From positions 1-6,635 of the forward strand of contig CASEDW010000182.1 in assembly GCA_949286775.1 (NCBI GenBank): a stretch of DNA of 6,635 bases. The letters are read 5' to 3'. The stretch is from an uncultured Eubacteriales bacterium (lineage in GTDB: Bacteria > Bacillota > Clostridia > Lachnospirales > Lachnospiraceae). The notes under the pieces are model-generated. The model did not search any database. It was not told where the DNA came from and was given only the letters and a program-made list of their open reading frames with translations. The stretch's first letter is position 1. Each line of letters begins with the position of its first letter. Shown here one piece after another: positions 1 through 6,062 of this stretch. The position numbers and the translations under genes are program-made.

Positions 1-15
1 ATTTGCATACGCGAT

Positions 16-303
16 TCAAAACGCATTATAAAAGGAAGCGATTAGTTTTTCTTTCTCCTTTCGCGGCATCTGTTTGATTTCGTATTCTCTTTTTTGCGCC
101 GCGTTTCTGTCCGAAAACTCTTCAAAATAAACCAGTTCCACAGGAAGCCTCGTTTTCGTATATTTAGCTCCCTTTCCGCTGTTGTGAGTATTAATCCTCT
201 TTTCAAGATTGACAGTCCATCCCGTGTAAAAAGTCCCGTCCGAACACCTTAAAATATATGTATAATTTGAATCTTTTGTCAATTTCAATCCTTCCTCCGT
301 CAT
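16..303 (-). CDS. GIY-YIG nuclease-domain protein (UPF0213/YhbQ-like)
   Basis: This is a small single-domain member of the GIY-YIG superfamily, of the stand-alone UPF0213/YhbQ type. The GIY-YIG core is visible as YTYIL (residues 14-18) followed by FYTGWT (25-30), then the conserved Arg in LEKR (R36), His in NTHNSGKGAKYT (H40) and the metal-ligand Glu in KREYEIK (E73). The domain fills the 95 residues, which is normal for the family. The family fold cleaves DNA, but the cellular role of these short proteins is poorly defined, so a DNA repair or processing role is only inferred. The ATG at 303 has no convincing ribosome site in front of it. The purine run GGAGGAAGG lies just inside the frame (- strand, 298 to 290) and would better serve a TTG start at 288 or 282. 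The gene is divergent from the membrane-protein gene at 417. Its terminator would lie outside the window. Confidence 0.88.
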   Translation of the reverse strand: MTEEGLKLTKDSNYTYILRCSDGTFYTGWTVNLEKRINTHNSGKGAKYTKTRLPVELVYFEEFSDRNAAQKREYEIKQMPRKEKEKLIASFYNAF

Positions 304-325
304 CTATCATTGTTCAGATGTGCTC

Positions 326-354
326 TTGCAATAAAATTTCTTTTCGGTTATAAT
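326..354 (+). promoter_or_regulatory. Sigma-A type promoter of the signal-peptidase-like gene
   Basis: TTGCAA at 326-331 and a perfect TATAAT at 349-354 are separated by 17 nt. The expected start of transcription is near 361, giving a leader of about 55 nt before the ATG at 417. The -35 hexamer is identical to the one used by the divergent promoter pair near 2305. Confidence 0.8.
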
Positions 355-416
355 TTAACAGTTTAATAAAATAACTGATTTTTGCCCATACGGGTTTATA
401 AAATAAAGGAGATACT

Positions 417-1646
417 ATGGCAAAGTTTTTTAAAGTAATTATAAGCATTTTGATAGTTTTGTACATAGCTTCGTTTGCGGCATTGTTTATTCCTCCTGTT
501 ATCGGCATCCAGACTGTTGTCTCAAAGTCGGGCGTCGATTCAAACCTTCAGACAGGAACAGTCGCTTACGGAACAAAAGAATCTCTCGACACACTTTCAA
601 TCGGAGATACGATAGTTTATAACTCAGACGAAAAGACATACGTATACGAGATCGTTGATCTGTCAGACGCGGAGTCCGGTTCGATCACCGTTAAAGCTTA
701 CGAAGACGCTGAACCCGAGACGATAAACGTCCGCAGAACAGCCACGAAACTTCTCTTCTACGTTCCTTTCATCGGCTATATAATGATTGCAGTTGAGAGC
801 ACGCAGGGTCTGATAATCCTCGGACTTATCGCCGCAGTTCTGATTGTACTTTATATCATCACCGAAGTGCTCTGCAAAAAGGCAAGAGCTAAAAAAGGCG
901 AACTTATGGATGAAGATGACGAATATGAAAAGGACAGAAAATACTTCCGGGATCTCGCGGCAAGCCAGAGCAAGCCAAACAGTCTCGATGTTCTCGGAAC
1001 GCTTTCTATTCCGCCTGTCGCAGATCTTATGAATGAAGAACAGACTGAATCCACATCTTCAAATACAATCGCGCTCGATGAAGAATACGAAGATCCTGAG
1101 CTTATTCTTAAATCCGCTGATAACGATCTGGAAAAAACCGCTCCGGTGGTTATCGACGAAAACGCGTCCGAAAACGAAGATTCAGAATCCGATGCCAAAG
1201 CTTCAAAAAGCAGCACAGCTGATTCATCAACAGATGGCAAAACAGACAAAAGCAATAAATCTTCCGCTAAAAAACACGAAGATAAAAAAGAAAACAGCGT
1301 ACCTTCCGGTTCATCTGATACCGAATCTGAAGAAATCAAAGTTTCAGATAAGAAGCAGGAAAAAGATTTCACAAACACTTCCGATATCAATGACATCGGA
1401 AACGCTCTTGAGATCGCTCTTGAAAATGAACGGATGAATCCTACTCCTCATTCAGCTCCGGCTCCTGTTGCAGCTCCTGTTTCGGAACAGACAGTACAGG
1501 CTTCCACAGAAGAAATAGAACTTGCCATTCCGGCAAGAACCCTCGACGAACTTCTTCAGGAAGCATATTCAAACGGAGAAGATCCGAAAGTGACAAAAGA
1601 TCCTACAACAGGCATCACATTCGTCGACTACTCCAACTGCTTCTAA
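417..1646 (+). CDS. Membrane protein with degenerate SipW/S26B signal peptidase domain and long acidic tail
   Basis: Layout: membrane helix 1 (about residues 5-27), an outside domain (31-112), a hydrophobic FYVPFIGYI patch (114-122), helix 2 (about 130-150), the positive stop CKKARAKK (153-160), then about 250 residues of Asp/Glu/Ser/Lys-rich low complexity and a Pro/Ala stretch (341-355). Positive charges at both helix ends put the tail in the cytoplasm. The first 150 residues follow the SipW-type (S26B) signal peptidase plan: VVSKSG (34-39) stands where SGSM holds the catalytic Ser, LSIGDTIVY (60-68) matches the LKVGDIIxF strand, YVYEIV (75-80) matches VTHRIV, and LLFYVPFIGYI matches the box before the last helix. 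The catalytic His is Tyr77 here and the SGSM motif is broken, so the protein is probably not an active peptidase. AAAGGAG (405-411) sits 5 nt before the ATG. The gene is monocistronic, with its own promoter and terminator. Its function is unknown; the S26B relationship is my reading by motif. Confidence 0.78.
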   Translation: MAKFFKVIISILIVLYIASFAALFIPPVIGIQTVVSKSGVDSNLQTGTVAYGTKESLDTLSIGDTIVYNSDEKTYVYEIVDLSDAESGSITVKAYEDAEPETINVRRTATKLLFYVPFIGYIMIAVESTQGLIILGLIAAVLIVLYIITEVLCKKARAKKGELMDEDDEYEKDRKYFRDLAASQSKPNSLDVLGTLSIPPVADLMNEEQTESTSSNTIALDEEYEDPELILKSADNDLEKTAPVVIDENASENEDSESDAKASKSSTADSSTDGKTDKSNKSSAKKHEDKKENSVPSGSSDTESEEIKVSDKKQEKDFTNTSDINDIGNALEIALENERMNPTPHSAPAPVAAPVSEQTVQASTEEIELAIPARTLDELLQEAYSNGEDPKVTKDPTTGITFVDYSNCF

Positions 1647-1676
1647 AAAGCAATAAATACCCATTATAAAGTTTTA

Positions 1677-1714
1677 AGGGACGTTCAGCTTACCGCGAAC
1701 GTCCCTAAATTTTT
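1677..1714 (+). terminator. Rho-independent terminator after the signal-peptidase-like gene
   Basis: The 10-nt arms AGGGACGTTC (1677-1686) and GAACGTCCCT (1697-1706) pair perfectly around a 10-nt loop and are followed by AAATTTTT. It ends the 417-1646 transcript and isolates it from the tRNA gene. Confidence 0.92.
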
Positions 1715-1715
1715 C

Positions 1716-1744
1716 TTGCTTTTGCTATTTATTTATGATAGTAT
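1716..1744 (+). promoter_or_regulatory. Probable promoter of the tRNA-Leu gene
   Basis: TTGCTT (1716-1721) and TAGTAT (1739-1744) are 17 nt apart, and a TGA directly before the -10 gives an extended -10 (TGn). Transcription would start about 18 nt before the mature tRNA end at 1769. TATGAT (1734-1739) and TATATT (1742-1747) are alternative -10 boxes with poorer spacing. Confidence 0.55.
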
Positions 1745-1768
1745 ATTGAGCAGTTTGATAAACAACTT

Positions 1769-1850
1769 GCCGCTGTGGCGGAATTGGCAGACGCACGTGA
1801 CTCAAAATCACGCGGAGCGATCCGTGCCGGTTCGAGTCCGGCCAGCGGCA
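1769..1850 (+). tRNA. tRNA-Leu (anticodon CAA)
   Basis: This is a complete class II cloverleaf of 82 nt. The acceptor arms GCCGCTG (1769-1775) and CAGCGGC (1843-1849) pair fully, and the discriminator A1850 is the Leu identity base. The D-arm reads GCGGAATTGGCAGACGC. The anticodon stem CGTGA/TCACG (1796-1800, 1808-1812) closes the loop CTCAAAA, which reads anticodon CAA (1803-1805) for UUG codons. A long variable arm CGGA-GCGA-TCCG follows (1813-1824), then the T-arm GCCGG-TTCGAGT-CCGGC (1826-1842). The 3' CCA is not encoded and must be added after transcription. The gene stands alone, ends one nucleotide before a terminator hairpin, and faces the XRE gene. Confidence 0.97.
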
Positions 1851-1851
1851 T

Positions 1852-1894
1852 AAATAAAAAAAGAAACGATTTTAAATCGTTTCTTTTTTTATTT
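1852..1894. terminator. Bidirectional terminator shared by tRNA-Leu and the XRE gene
   Basis: This is a perfect inverted repeat of two 21-nt arms around a single T (1873). Each strand gives a GAAACGAT/ATCGTTTC-type core followed by seven T and ATTT, so it can terminate transcription from either side. On the + strand it begins one base after tRNA-Leu. On the - strand the XRE stop codon (1893-1895) lies in the outer end of the arm. Confidence 0.9.
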
Positions 1895-2216
1895 ATTTCA
1901 CATGATTCAACCCTTTTGCATAAGCGATCAATAACTTCTTATCATTCTGCTGAAGACCTGAATACAGTTCCAAAACCTCTCTCTGGCTTTGTGTCAAGTG
2001 CGCTTCACTTACGCTGTCAGCAAAGAAATCTGAAAGTGTAATTCCCATTCCGTCACAGATTTTCTGTAAAGTCGGAATTGTCGGAATATTATCTCTGTGA
2101 AGCATGTTGTTAAGTGTCGAATAAGGAATCTGTGCCTGTACAGCCAGCCTGTAATAGCTCCAGCCTCTCTCTTTACAAAGATCCTTAATGTGTTCAATAA
2201 CATCACAGTCCCGCAT
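1893..2216 (-). CDS. XRE/Cro-C1 family helix-turn-helix regulator
   Basis: This is a 107-residue DNA-binding protein. The Cro/C1-type HTH spans about residues 5-66, with helices around IEHIKDLCKERG, YYRLAVQAQI (first helix of the HTH), PYSTLNNMLHRD (recognition helix, about 31-42), IPTLQKICDGMGI and LSDFFAD. A short C-terminal helical part, HLTQSQREVLELYSGL to the end, is typical of the compact chromosomal XRE proteins of Clostridia. I chose the ATG at 2216 because AAAGGAG lies 7 nt before it. The longer reading frame from 2279 would start upstream of the transcription start predicted from the -10 box at 2282-2287 and adds no conserved residues. It is divergent from the murC operon, sharing its promoter region, and convergent with tRNA-Leu. 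It may regulate itself and the operon, but its targets and any signal it senses cannot be read here. Confidence 0.93.
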   Translation of the reverse strand: MRDCDVIEHIKDLCKERGWSYYRLAVQAQIPYSTLNNMLHRDNIPTIPTLQKICDGMGITLSDFFADSVSEAHLTQSQREVLELYSGLQQNDKKLLIAYAKGLNHVK

Positions 2217-2223
2217 GGCTTTG

Positions 2224-2230
2224 CTCCTTT
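2224..2230 (-). promoter_or_regulatory. Ribosome binding site that fixes the XRE start
   Basis: On the - strand this reads AAAGGAG with a 7-nt gap (CAAAGCC) to the ATG at 2216. Nothing comparable precedes the alternative ATG at 2279, so it decides the start in favour of the 107-residue product. Confidence 0.88.
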
Positions 2231-2247
2231 CAACATATTTAATTTTT

Positions 2248-2261
2248 CGTGCCAAAGCACG
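2248..2261. repeat. Small inverted repeat in the XRE leader, possible operator
   Basis: CGTGC (2248-2252) and GCACG (2257-2261) form a perfect 5-bp inverted repeat around CAAA. It lies about 14-27 nt downstream of the predicted start of the XRE transcript and 18 nt upstream of its ribosome site. It has no T-run, so it is not a terminator. It could be an operator for the XRE dimer or a leader hairpin. Confidence 0.4.
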
Positions 2262-2281
2262 CTTCACCCCATCTCCCACGT

Positions 2282-2310
2282 ATTATACAATCTAATTCAC
2301 GGCATTGCAA
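2282..2310 (-). promoter_or_regulatory. Promoter of the XRE gene
   Basis: Read on the - strand, TTGCAA (2310-2305), a 17-nt spacer and a perfect TATAAT (2287-2282) form a strong sigma-A promoter. Transcription should start near 2275, leaving a leader of about 58 nt. Its -35 box is the same six bases as that of the opposite promoter. Confidence 0.78.
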
Positions 2311-2333
2311 TATTTAATGATTGGGATTATAAT
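2305..2333 (+). promoter_or_regulatory. Promoter of the yerC-like/murC/dnaD/dnaI/prs operon
   Basis: TTGCAA (2305-2310), a 17-nt spacer and a perfect TATAAT (2328-2333) make a strong sigma-A promoter. Transcription should start near 2340, about 30 nt before the ATG at 2370. A second TATAAT at 2339-2344 lacks a well-placed -35 box. No other promoter or terminator is evident down to 6635. Confidence 0.82.
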
Positions 2334-2369
2334 ATTTTTATAATTTTTACTCGAAACGGAGATTCACCT

Positions 2370-2660
2370 ATGGGAAAAACAATACACACAGATGCCGTTG
2401 ATCAATTATTCAGCGCGATTTTAAGTCTCAAAACAAAAGATGAATGCTATGCTTTTTTCGAAGACGTCTGCACCATAAACGAAATTCTTTCCCTTGCACA
2501 GCGTTTTGAAGTAGCCAAAATGCTTAAAGAAGGTTTTACATATCTCGAAATTTCCGAAAAGACGGGCGCGTCAACAGCGACCATAAGCCGCGTCAACCGT
2601 TCGCTTATATACGGAAGCGACGGCTATGACATTGTATTTGACAGAATAGATAAAAAATAA
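2370..2660 (+). CDS. YerC/YecD-type TrpR-like DNA-binding protein
   Basis: This 96-residue protein belongs to the TrpR-related YerC/YecD family of Gram-positive bacteria. An N-terminal helical part (about 5-50, with LFSAILSLKTKDECYAFFED and the EILSLAQRFEVAKML helix) leads into a TrpR-like HTH at about 55-77: FTYLEISEKTG, then ASTATISRVNRSL as the recognition helix. Family members are about 95-105 residues, so it is complete. The family shares the fold of the tryptophan repressor, but I see no basis for tryptophan binding and its targets are unknown. The ATG at 2370 has GGAG 8 nt upstream and follows the predicted transcription start. The open frame further upstream (from 2097) lies in the XRE gene and is not coding. 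It is the first gene of the operon, 11 nt before murC, so it could regulate the operon it heads. Confidence 0.9.
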   Translation: MGKTIHTDAVDQLFSAILSLKTKDECYAFFEDVCTINEILSLAQRFEVAKMLKEGFTYLEISEKTGASTATISRVNRSLIYGSDGYDIVFDRIDKK

Positions 2661-2671
2661 CGGAGTCCTAT

Positions 2672-4057
2672 ATGTATCAGATAAATTTTAGCAAACCATT
2701 AAAAATACATTTTATAGGAATCGGCGGTATAAGCATGAGCGGTCTGGCTGAAATCCTGCTGGATCGCGGTTTTACGATTACCGGTTCCGACAGACAGAAA
2801 AGTGCTCTTACCCAACATTTGGAAAATAAAGGAGCACTGATTTTTTACGGTCAAAAAGCCGAAAATATCGCTCCTGACTGTGATCTCGTCGTATATACGG
2901 CAGCTATTCATCCGGATAATCCCGAATATATCCAGGCGAAATCTCTCCAAATTCCTATGATGTCGAGAGCCGAACTTTTAGGTCAGATGATGCTCAATTA
3001 CGTTTCATCAATCGCCGTCGCTGGCACTCACGGCAAAACGACGACAACTTCTATGCTCGCTCATATCCTTTTAGCAGCCGATGTCGATCCTACAATAAGC
3101 GTCGGCGGTATACTTCCAGCCATAAACGGCAACATAAAAATCGGGTCTTCAGACTATTTTCTCACTGAAGCCTGCGAGTATACAAACAGCTTTTTAAGCT
3201 TCAATCCGACTTTGGACATTATATTAAATGTTGAAGAAGATCACATGGACTTCTTCAAAGATATAGATGATATCAGAAACTCATTCAGAAAATTTACCCG
3301 GCTTCTGCCTTCTGAAGGCGCGCTTGTGATTAATGCCGATATTGATGACATATCATTTTTCACAGACGGCCTCAAATGCAAATGCGTAACATATTCGGTG
3401 ACAAAAGAGGCGGATTATACCGCTTCAGATATAAGCTACAATCATTTTGCAATTCCTACGTTTACGGCCATGGAAAACGGCTCCTCCTTAGGCGAGTTTA
3501 CTTTAGGCGTACCCGGAAAACACAATGTTTCAAACGCTCTTGCCGCTATAGCAGCTGCCAGAATCCTGAAGATTCCTGTGGAGGCCATTAAAAAGGGACT
3601 TTCATCATTTAACGGAACAGACAGACGTTTCCAGTACAAAGGAGAATACAAAAACGCCGTTATCATCGATGATTACGCTCACCATCCTACAGAGATAAGA
3701 GCTACCCTGACAACGGCCGAAACGTTTCCTCATAAGAAAATATGGTGCATATTCCAGCCCCATACATATTCGAGAACATATGCTTTTTTAGACGACTTCG
3801 CGAAATCTCTTTCACTTGCCGACGAAGTTGTTCTCGCTCCTATTTTCGCGGCACGGGAGACAGACACTCTCGGTATTTCCTCTAAAGATATTTCAGACAG
3901 GATCAACGCCTTAGGCACAAAAAGCTCATGCTTCTCAAATTTTGATGAAATCAAAGATTACATCTCTTCAAATGTTAAAGAGGGCGATCTTGTGATAACT
4001 ATGGGAGCCGGAAATGTATACGAAATAGGCGACCGGCTTCTCGCGGAGGAAAAATAA
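2672..4057 (+). CDS. murC: UDP-N-acetylmuramate--L-alanine ligase
   Basis: MurC adds L-alanine to UDP-N-acetylmuramic acid with ATP in the cytoplasm, the first amino-acid step of the peptidoglycan stem peptide. All three Mur ligase domains are present in 461 residues, the normal length. The N-terminal UDP-binding domain carries HFIGIGGISMSG (13-24), the MurC-type GxGG signature. The central ATPase domain has GTHGKTTTT (118-126, P-loop), the Glu in EACEY (166) and NVEEDHMD (186-193), followed by PGKHNVSN (281-288). The C-terminal domain has GTDRRF (315-320), DDYAHHPTEI (333-342), FQPHTYSRT (361-369) and MGAGNVYEIG (444-453). No key residue is missing. CGGAG (2661-2665) lies 6 nt before the ATG. 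The stop codon overlaps the next start by one base (TAATG). It is the second gene of the operon, paired with replication genes rather than the usual mur/dcw cluster. Confidence 0.98.
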   Translation: MYQINFSKPLKIHFIGIGGISMSGLAEILLDRGFTITGSDRQKSALTQHLENKGALIFYGQKAENIAPDCDLVVYTAAIHPDNPEYIQAKSLQIPMMSRAELLGQMMLNYVSSIAVAGTHGKTTTTSMLAHILLAADVDPTISVGGILPAINGNIKIGSSDYFLTEACEYTNSFLSFNPTLDIILNVEEDHMDFFKDIDDIRNSFRKFTRLLPSEGALVINADIDDISFFTDGLKCKCVTYSVTKEADYTASDISYNHFAIPTFTAMENGSSLGEFTLGVPGKHNVSNALAAIAAARILKIPVEAIKKGLSSFNGTDRRFQYKGEYKNAVIIDDYAHHPTEIRATLTTAETFPHKKIWCIFQPHTYSRTYAFLDDFAKSLSLADEVVLAPIFAARETDTLGISSKDISDRINALGTKSSCFSNFDEIKDYISSNVKEGDLVITMGAGNVYEIGDRLLAEEK

Positions 4058-5064
4058 TGTTCTCATTAACCTGGAACGAAATGCCCCTAACTACGGCTGT
4101 TCCTGACGCTTTTATATCAGGTTCTATGAAAGACGCTCCCGGAGAATATGTAAAAGTTTTAATTTTTCTGATGATGCTTTCCCATAAAAAAGATGTGGAG
4201 GCTTCTGTTGAAAATCTCAGCCGGATATTTTCATGCTCTGAAAAGGACATCATCGACGCGCTGCTTTACTGGGAAAAACAGCAGCTTTTAGAACTGTTCA
4301 GACGAAACGGAAAGATCACCGGCATACAGATACATATGAGCGTTTCAGAAAAGCCAAACGAATCGCACCGGCTCGGAACCGCGAGGATCAATTCTCTTGT
4401 CAAAGAAGACGAAGACGCCCGTCAGCTTCTTTTTATTGCCGAGCAGTATTTTTCACGTCCGCTTTCCGCAATCGAATCAAGCACTTTGCTGTATTTTATG
4501 GATGAGCTTCACTTTTCCCTTGATCTTTGCGACTATCTGATTCAATACTGCATCGAAAAAGGTCATACAAGTATACGGTATATGGAAAGCGTCGCTCTTT
4601 CATGGCACAAAAAAGGATATACGACTGTTAAAGAGGCTTCAGAAAACTCTTCAAACTGGTCAAAGATTCACTTCGAGGTTTTAAAGGCTTTTGGAATACG
4701 CAACCGCAATCCTATTCCAAAGGAAGTCGAATATATCGACCGCTGGTATAAAGAATACTGTTTTTCTCCGGACATCATAGCCGAAGCATGTTCAATAACT
4801 CTTAACTCAACAGGTAAACAGAGCTTTCAATATGCCGACAAAATTCTTTCTACCTGGCACGAAAACGGCGTAAAAACAAAAAAAGACATTGAACGTCTTA
4901 ACGAAGAGCACAAGCAGTCCAGCCAGAATACCGCTAAGACTTCCGGGATGTCTTCTAATAATAAAAATCAATTTCACAATTTCGAGCAGCGTACCGACGA
5001 TCTTGACGAACTTGAACGCAAACTTGACCGCCAGTTCGCTGAAGCACAGCTTAAGGAGATATAA
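4057..5064 (+). CDS. DnaD-like replication initiation (primosome) protein
   Basis: DnaD-family proteins help open DNA and bring the helicase loader and replicative helicase to the origin and to stalled forks. The N-terminus (about 1-95) looks like the DnaD winged helix, with YVKVLIFLMMLSHKKD (31-46) and the HTH-like VENLSRIFSCSEKDIIDALLYW (51-72). Two DnaD/DnaB_2-type helical domains follow, at about 120-195 and 203-285. Each ends in the family YxxxI/VxxxW motif: Y175-V179-W183 (YMESVALSW) and Y259-I263-W267 (YADKILSTW). A Ser/Asn-rich linker (288-305) leads to the common FHNFEQR tail and a charged helix. The double C-terminal domain is a form seen in clostridial proteins, while Bacillus DnaD has one. 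The ATG shares its A with the murC stop. GGAGGA (4045-4050) is 6 nt upstream. The neighbouring DnaI-like ATPase supports the role. Confidence 0.93.
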   Translation: MFSLTWNEMPLTTAVPDAFISGSMKDAPGEYVKVLIFLMMLSHKKDVEASVENLSRIFSCSEKDIIDALLYWEKQQLLELFRRNGKITGIQIHMSVSEKPNESHRLGTARINSLVKEDEDARQLLFIAEQYFSRPLSAIESSTLLYFMDELHFSLDLCDYLIQYCIEKGHTSIRYMESVALSWHKKGYTTVKEASENSSNWSKIHFEVLKAFGIRNRNPIPKEVEYIDRWYKEYCFSPDIIAEACSITLNSTGKQSFQYADKILSTWHENGVKTKKDIERLNEEHKQSSQNTAKTSGMSSNNKNQFHNFEQRTDDLDELERKLDRQFAEAQLKEI

Positions 5065-6062
5065 TGGCGCTGACAAATTCACAATTTGATGATATCATGC
5101 GAAATTACTCAGCTAAACGTCTTCGAAACGAAAAGGAATTTCGTAAAAAAACCGACGCCGCATATAAAAAATTTCCGCGTCTTTCTGAAATCGACGCTGA
5201 GTTTGCGGCATTAAGCGTAAAAAAAACAAAGATAAATCTTGGCGTAAGCAATGAAGATGATTTTGACTTGAAAAAAGCCTTTGAATCTCTTTCAGAAGAG
5301 CGCAGGGCGCTCTTGCAGATGGCTGGATTTCCCGGCGGAAAAGCCGAGATCCACTATGACTGTCCTATCTGTAAAGATACGGGTTTTGTTGCAAACGAAA
5401 AATGTTCATGCTTTAAACAGGCCGAAACCCGGCTTTTATATTCGCAGTCAAGATTATCCGATATATTAAATAAAGAAAACTTTGACACATTTTCTCTGGA
5501 TTGGTATTCTGATAGCGATATCAATCCTTCTACCGGACTTTCGGCAAAAGAAACAGCTCTGATCGCCTACAATTTCGCGAAAAATTTTGTAGACAATTTT
5601 TCAAAAGGCAGTTCAAATATCTGTTTCTATGGAAAAACAGGCGTCGGAAAGACCTTCCTTTCCCACTGCATTGCCAAAGCCCTGATGGACAAAGGCGTAA
5701 GCGTTTTATATTTCACCGCTTTTGATTTCTTCAATACCCTTGAAGAAAACGCTTTTCACCAGAGCGCCGAAACAAAGGAAAACACGCGTCTGATATACGA
5801 ATGCGATCTTTTGATCATCGACGATCTCGGCGCGAATATGAATAACAGTTTTATTTCATCACAGCTTTTCCAGTGTATAAATGAACGTCTTATAACCGGC
5901 AAAAGCACTATTATTTCGACTAATCTGTCCGTCTCCGAGCTTCGCGACGCTTATTCGGACAGAATTGTATCGAGAATAACGAGCAGTTATCAGCGTCTCT
6001 TCCTTTTTGGAGACGATATCAGAATAAAGAAAAAATTATCCGGAGGCTCTAAAAATGTCTGA
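5064..6062 (+). CDS. DnaI/DnaC-like replicative helicase loader (AAA+ ATPase)
   Basis: This 332-residue AAA+ ATPase of the DnaC/DnaI/IstB group is expected to load the DnaB-type helicase on single-stranded DNA. The N-terminal part (1-95) is helical and charged and would contact the helicase. A zinc site follows: C100 and C103 (CPIC), C114 and C116 (CSC). The ATPase core shows Walker A GKTGVGKT (190-197, K196), Walker B DLLIIDDLG (248-256, D253/D254), sensor 1 STN (285-287) and the Arg-finger region SDRIVSRI (298-305). The zinc site and the DnaD-like neighbour favour a helicase loader over an IstB transposition helper, and no transposase lies next to it. The start ATG overlaps the previous stop by one base, with AAGGAG 5 nt ahead. 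Its own stop overlaps the next gene by 8 nt. Confidence 0.94.
   Translation: MALTNSQFDDIMRNYSAKRLRNEKEFRKKTDAAYKKFPRLSEIDAEFAALSVKKTKINLGVSNEDDFDLKKAFESLSEERRALLQMAGFPGGKAEIHYDCPICKDTGFVANEKCSCFKQAETRLLYSQSRLSDILNKENFDTFSLDWYSDSDINPSTGLSAKETALIAYNFAKNFVDNFSKGSSNICFYGKTGVGKTFLSHCIAKALMDKGVSVLYFTAFDFFNTLEENAFHQSAETKENTRLIYECDLLIIDDLGANMNNSFISSQLFQCINERLITGKSTIISTNLSVSELRDAYSDRIVSRITSSYQRLFLFGDDIRIKKKLSGGSKNV

Noticed and set aside
385..394. Tiny CCC-ATAC-GGG stem in the leader of the 417 gene
   Set aside because: It has only 3 base pairs and no extension, too weak to call a regulatory structure.
851..1437. Long antisense (851-1396) and other-frame (1033-1437) open frames in the acidic tail region
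   Set aside because: They are Ser-rich or Lys-rich shadows of an Asp/Glu/Ser/Lys low-complexity coding frame, with no recognisable domain.
1775..2041. 88-residue + strand open frame beginning MAELADARDSKSRG
   Set aside because: Its first part is the tRNA-Leu gene read as protein, a well-known false peptide. The rest crosses the terminator and runs antisense to the XRE gene.
2217..2279. N-terminal extension of the XRE protein from ATG 2279
   Set aside because: It lies upstream of the predicted transcription start, has no ribosome site, and covers a non-coding palindrome. The ATG at 2216 has AAAGGAG at ideal distance.
1769..2279. tRNA-Leu next to an XRE repressor as the edge of an integrated phage or island
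   Set aside because: No integrase, no second copy of the tRNA 3' end and no change in neighbouring gene character is visible. The XRE protein is of the small chromosomal type and its promoter is shared with a housekeeping operon.
2097..2369. 91-residue upstream extension of the YerC-like frame
   Set aside because: It is antisense to the XRE gene and runs through both divergent promoters. The 96-residue product from 2370 matches the usual family length.
5064..6062. IstB-type transposition helper
   Set aside because: The AAA+ core is shared, but the zinc site, the DnaD-like neighbour, the operon setting and the lack of any transposase or terminal repeats favour a helicase loader.
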